Positions 61,685 through 64,000 of a stretch of DNA of 64,000 bases are shown piece by piece (position 1 is the stretch's first letter; each line of letters begins with the position of its first letter). Source of the DNA: Burkholderiales bacterium (GTDB taxonomy: Bacteria > Pseudomonadota > Gammaproteobacteria > Burkholderiales > Burkholderiaceae_E); assembly GCA_020248665.1 (NCBI GenBank), contig JADCHE010000068.1, forward strand, positions 1 to 64,000, read 5' to 3'. A program made the position numbers and the translations under genes. Under the pieces are notes generated by a model that saw only the letters and a list, made by a program, of their open reading frames with translations, was not told where the DNA came from and did not search any database.

Positions 61685-62836
61685 TCAGCGCACCCCGCCC
61701 AGGTCCAGGCAGCGCCGGTCGACCTCCGCGAGCGACGTCGCGCCCAGGTGCGCCAGCGTCACGTGCATGTCGTCGACGAGCAGCCGCAGGCAGCGCCGAA
61801 CGCCCTCGGGGCCGCCGGCCGCCGCGCCGTACAGCGTCGGGCGGCCGACCATCACCGCGGTCGCGCCGAGGGCGACGGCCTTGACGATGTCGCTGCCGCG
61901 GCGGAACCCGCTGTCGACGAGGATCGGCACGCGCGCGGCGGCCTGCTCGCCCCACAGCGCGAGCGCCCGGATCGACGAGCCGACGCCGTCGAGCTGGCGG
62001 CCGCCGTGGTTCGATACCACCACCGCGTCGACGCCCGCGTCGGCCGCGCGCAGCACGTCGTCGAGCGACAGCAGGCCCTTGACGAGCAGCGGCCCGCGCC
62101 AGCGCTCGCGCAGCCAGCGCAGCGAGTCCCAGGTCAGCGACGGATCGAGCTGGCCGTTCATCAGCGCCGCGTGCGACTGCGCGTCGCCGCCGCCGCGCGG
62201 ACCGACGAAGTTGCCCATCCGCGGCATGCCGTGCCGCGCGACCCGCAGGCACCAGCCCGGGTGCATCGCGAAGTCGAGCATCGTGCGCGCGCCGAGCCGC
62301 AGCGGGATCGTGAAGCCGTTGCGTCGGTCGCGCTCGCGCACGCCGACGACCGGCACGTCGACGGTCAGCACCAGCGCCTCGTAGCCGGCCCGCGCCGCAC
62401 GCTCGATCATCGACTCGGTGATCGAGCGGTCCTTGAACACGTAGAGCTGGAACCAACGCCGCCCCGGGCCGACCGCCGCGACCTGCTCGATGGAGTTGCC
62501 CGACGAGGTGCTGAGCACGAACGGGATGCCGGCGGCCGCGGCCTCGGTCGCGAGCGCGAGGTCCGCGTCGGGCCACACCATCGTCGCGAGCCCGGTCGGC
62601 GCGATCAGCAGCGGTGCGGCCGACGGCGCGCCGAGCACGGTCGTGTCGACCCGCGTCGTCGACACGTCGCGCAGGAAGCGGGGCACCAGCCGGACCGTGT
62701 CGAAGTCCGCGGCGTTCGCCCGCAGCGTGCGCTCGTCGGCGGCCGCGCCGTCGATGAAGTCGAACACCGCGCGGGGCAGCCGCGCGCGGGCCATGCGCCG
62801 GAGGTCCTCGACCGAGAACGCGCGCGAGACGTCCAT
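61685..62836 (-). CDS. FMN-dependent alpha-hydroxy-acid oxidase/dehydrogenase (LldD-like)
   Basis: 383 residues. Oxidises an L-2-hydroxyacid (lactate, glycolate, mandelate) to the 2-oxoacid. Seen: DFIDGAAADERTLRANAADF, PLLIAPTGLATMVWPDADL, VLSTSSGNSIEQVAAVGP, RWFQLYVFKDRSITESMIERA, GYEALVLTVDVPVVGVRERD, LLVKGLLSLDDVLRAADAGV, DAVVVSNHGGRQLDGVGSSI with catalytic His, and VPILVDSGFRRGSDIVKAVA. All FMN and substrate residues are present. It lies eight bases after the TRAP permease on the same strand, so it likely uses the acid imported by it. Confidence 0.93.
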   Translation of the reverse strand: MDVSRAFSVEDLRRMARARLPRAVFDFIDGAAADERTLRANAADFDTVRLVPRFLRDVSTTRVDTTVLGAPSAAPLLIAPTGLATMVWPDADLALATEAAAAGIPFVLSTSSGNSIEQVAAVGPGRRWFQLYVFKDRSITESMIERAARAGYEALVLTVDVPVVGVRERDRRNGFTIPLRLGARTMLDFAMHPGWCLRVARHGMPRMGNFVGPRGGGDAQSHAALMNGQLDPSLTWDSLRWLRERWRGPLLVKGLLSLDDVLRAADAGVDAVVVSNHGGRQLDGVGSSIRALALWGEQAAARVPILVDSGFRRGSDIVKAVALGATAVMVGRPTLYGAAAGGPEGVRRCLRLLVDDMHVTLAHLGATSLAEVDRRCLDLGGVR

Positions 62837-62844
62837 TCCCGGCG

Positions 62845-64000
62845 CTACTTCTTCGCCACGCCCATCAGCGCGTCGGGCAGCGCGGTGACCAGCGACGGGA
62901 ACACCGTGATCAGCAGCAGCACGACGATCAGCGGCACGAGGAAGGGCGCGGTCGCCCGCACCACTTCGTCGAAGCTCAGGTCCGACAGGTGCTGCAGCAC
63001 GAACAGGATCATCCCGAACGGCGGCGTCATCAGCCCGATCATCAGGTTCAGCACCATCAACACGCCGAAGTGCACCGGGTCGATGCCGAGCTTGATCGCC
63101 ACCGGCAGCAGGATCGGCGTGAGGATCAGCAGCGCGACCGTCGAGTCGAGGAAGCAGCCGACGACCAGCAGCAGCACGTTGATGATCAGCAGCAGGCCGA
63201 GCGGATCCGTCGTGATCGACAGCAGCCACTCGCCGATCTGCAGCGTGAGGCCCGAGCGGATCAGCACCCAGCCGAACAGCGACGAGGTCGCGATCACGAA
63301 GCCGATCACGGCGGACTCGCGCGCGGTCTCGACGAACACCTGCGCGAGCTCGCGCGGCCCGAGCTCGCGCATCGCGAACACGCCGATCAGCAGCGCATAG
63401 GCGACCGCGACCGCCGCTGCCTCGGTCGGCGTGAAGATGCCGGTCCAGATGCCGCCCAGCAGGATCACCGGCGTCAACAGCGGCAGGAACGCGTCGACCA
63501 GGTGCTTGGCGGCGATGGCCCAGCCCGGGAACCGCTCGCGCGGATAGTCGCCGCGGCGCGCGTACCAGGCGACCATGACCATCAGCGCGACCGTCATCAG
63601 CAGCCCGGGCACGACGCCGCCCAGGAACAGCCGGCCGACCGACACGCCCGAGACGAACGAGAACACGATCATCGGCACGGACGGCGGGAAGATCGGACCG
63701 ATGATCGACGACGCGGCGGTGACCGCGATGCTGAAGCGCTCCGGGTAGCCCTTCTCGCGCATCGCCTTCATCTCGACCTGCCCGAGCCCCGACGCGTCGA
63801 CGACCGCGGCGCCCGACATGCCCGAGAAGATCAGGCTCGCGACGACGTTCGCCTGCGCGAGGCCGCCGGGCATGAAGCCCACCAGCGTGTCGGCGAAGCG
63901 GAAGATCTTCTGCGTGATGCCCGCGGTGTTCATCAGCTTCGCGGCCAGGATGAACAGCGGGATTCCGAGCAGGATGAAGTTCTGCAGTCCGAACTGCGTG
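62845..64000 (-). CDS. dctM: TRAP transporter large permease (DctM-like), 5' end beyond the window
   Basis: At least 385 residues; the frame continues past the right edge, beginning in the visible part with TQFGLQNFILLGIPLFILAA. Seen: GLAQANVVASLIFSGMSGAA, SIIGPIFPPSVPMIVFSFVS (the DctM hallmark), FTPTEAAAVAVAYALLIGVFA, VLLLVVGCFLDSTVALLILTP and HFGVLMVLNLMIGLMTPPFG. About ten membrane spans. It is the Na+- or H+-driven channel of a TRAP importer; the DctP and DctQ partners should lie upstream, beyond the window. It is upstream of the alpha-hydroxyacid oxidase gene, which suggests a hydroxyacid substrate. Confidence 0.94.
   Translation of the reverse strand, partial: TQFGLQNFILLGIPLFILAAKLMNTAGITQKIFRFADTLVGFMPGGLAQANVVASLIFSGMSGAAVVDASGLGQVEMKAMREKGYPERFSIAVTAASSIIGPIFPPSVPMIVFSFVSGVSVGRLFLGGVVPGLLMTVALMVMVAWYARRGDYPRERFPGWAIAAKHLVDAFLPLLTPVILLGGIWTGIFTPTEAAAVAVAYALLIGVFAMRELGPRELAQVFVETARESAVIGFVIATSSLFGWVLIRSGLTLQIGEWLLSITTDPLGLLLIINVLLLVVGCFLDSTVALLILTPILLPVAIKLGIDPVHFGVLMVLNLMIGLMTPPFGMILFVLQHLSDLSFDEVVRATAPFLVPLIVVLLLITVFPSLVTALPDALMGVAKK

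Overview
The window is very GC-rich DNA with third positions dominated by G and C. It carries a Bug-family (TctC) solute receptor, a TRAP transporter, a C-P lyase cluster, and CoA-transferase and FMN hydroxyacid-oxidase genes. Together these suggest a free-living betaproteobacterium, probably Burkholderiales; this placement is by gene content only. No tRNA, rRNA, CRISPR array or insertion sequence was seen.

Layout. 1-3.2 kb: the 5' part of minC, a decayed MFS transporter, a cystathionine beta-lyase-like gene with a possible leaderless promoter, and an AlkC-type DNA glycosylase. 3.2-14.5 kb: a complete C-P lyase island. phnGHIJKLM runs rightward. phnF, a DUF1045 2H phosphoesterase and phnN run leftward from the same intergenic region. 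phnCDE plus a PhnZ-like HD-domain protein run leftward from 14.4 kb. Both outward promoters carry PhoB boxes with exact 11-bp periodicity. phnP and phnO are absent. 14.6-32.2 kb: mixed genes (MocR-type regulator with PaiB-like protein, esterase, hydratase, GST, response regulator with Glu at the phospho-acceptor site, K+ channel, glgC-glgA, DmpA-like peptidase, thioredoxin, acetyltransferase) with several gene remnants (chemotaxis receptor, intradiol dioxygenase, histidine kinase).

32.3-41.8 kb: acyl-CoA synthetase, a hemerythrin-like gene under a perfect FNR-type site, a periplasmic thioredoxin-like protein, and a glutamine-synthetase/glutamate-synthase-like cluster (glnT-glxBCD, as in N-methylglutamate metabolism) with an XRE-cupin regulator and a DadA/SoxB-like oxidoreductase. 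42.4-48.6 kb: hybrid histidine kinase, CoA transferase, an amidase remnant coupled to an M81 peptidase gene, and a GpdQ-like phosphodiesterase. The phosphodiesterase lies at the end of an ABC-importer operon (52.4-47.8 kb) that has its own Pho box, so a second phosphorus-scavenging operon belongs to the same predicted regulon as phn.

52.6-64 kb: secreted rhodanese, ChaC-like gene, a broken ABC transporter (permease tail and gutted ATPase) still coupled to an intact amidase and a MetX-like hydrolase, a TlpA-DUF4266-DUF3570 module, and a LysR/TctC pair sharing a perfect palindrome. The window ends with an alpha-hydroxyacid oxidase beside a TRAP large permease that runs off the right edge.

The main theme is phosphate starvation: phosphonate uptake and cleavage plus phosphodiester uptake and hydrolysis, linked by three Pho boxes with the same 10-bp spacing to their -10 elements. 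The second theme is decay: about eight recognisable gene fragments lie between intact operons, several still keeping the stop/start overlaps of their former operons.
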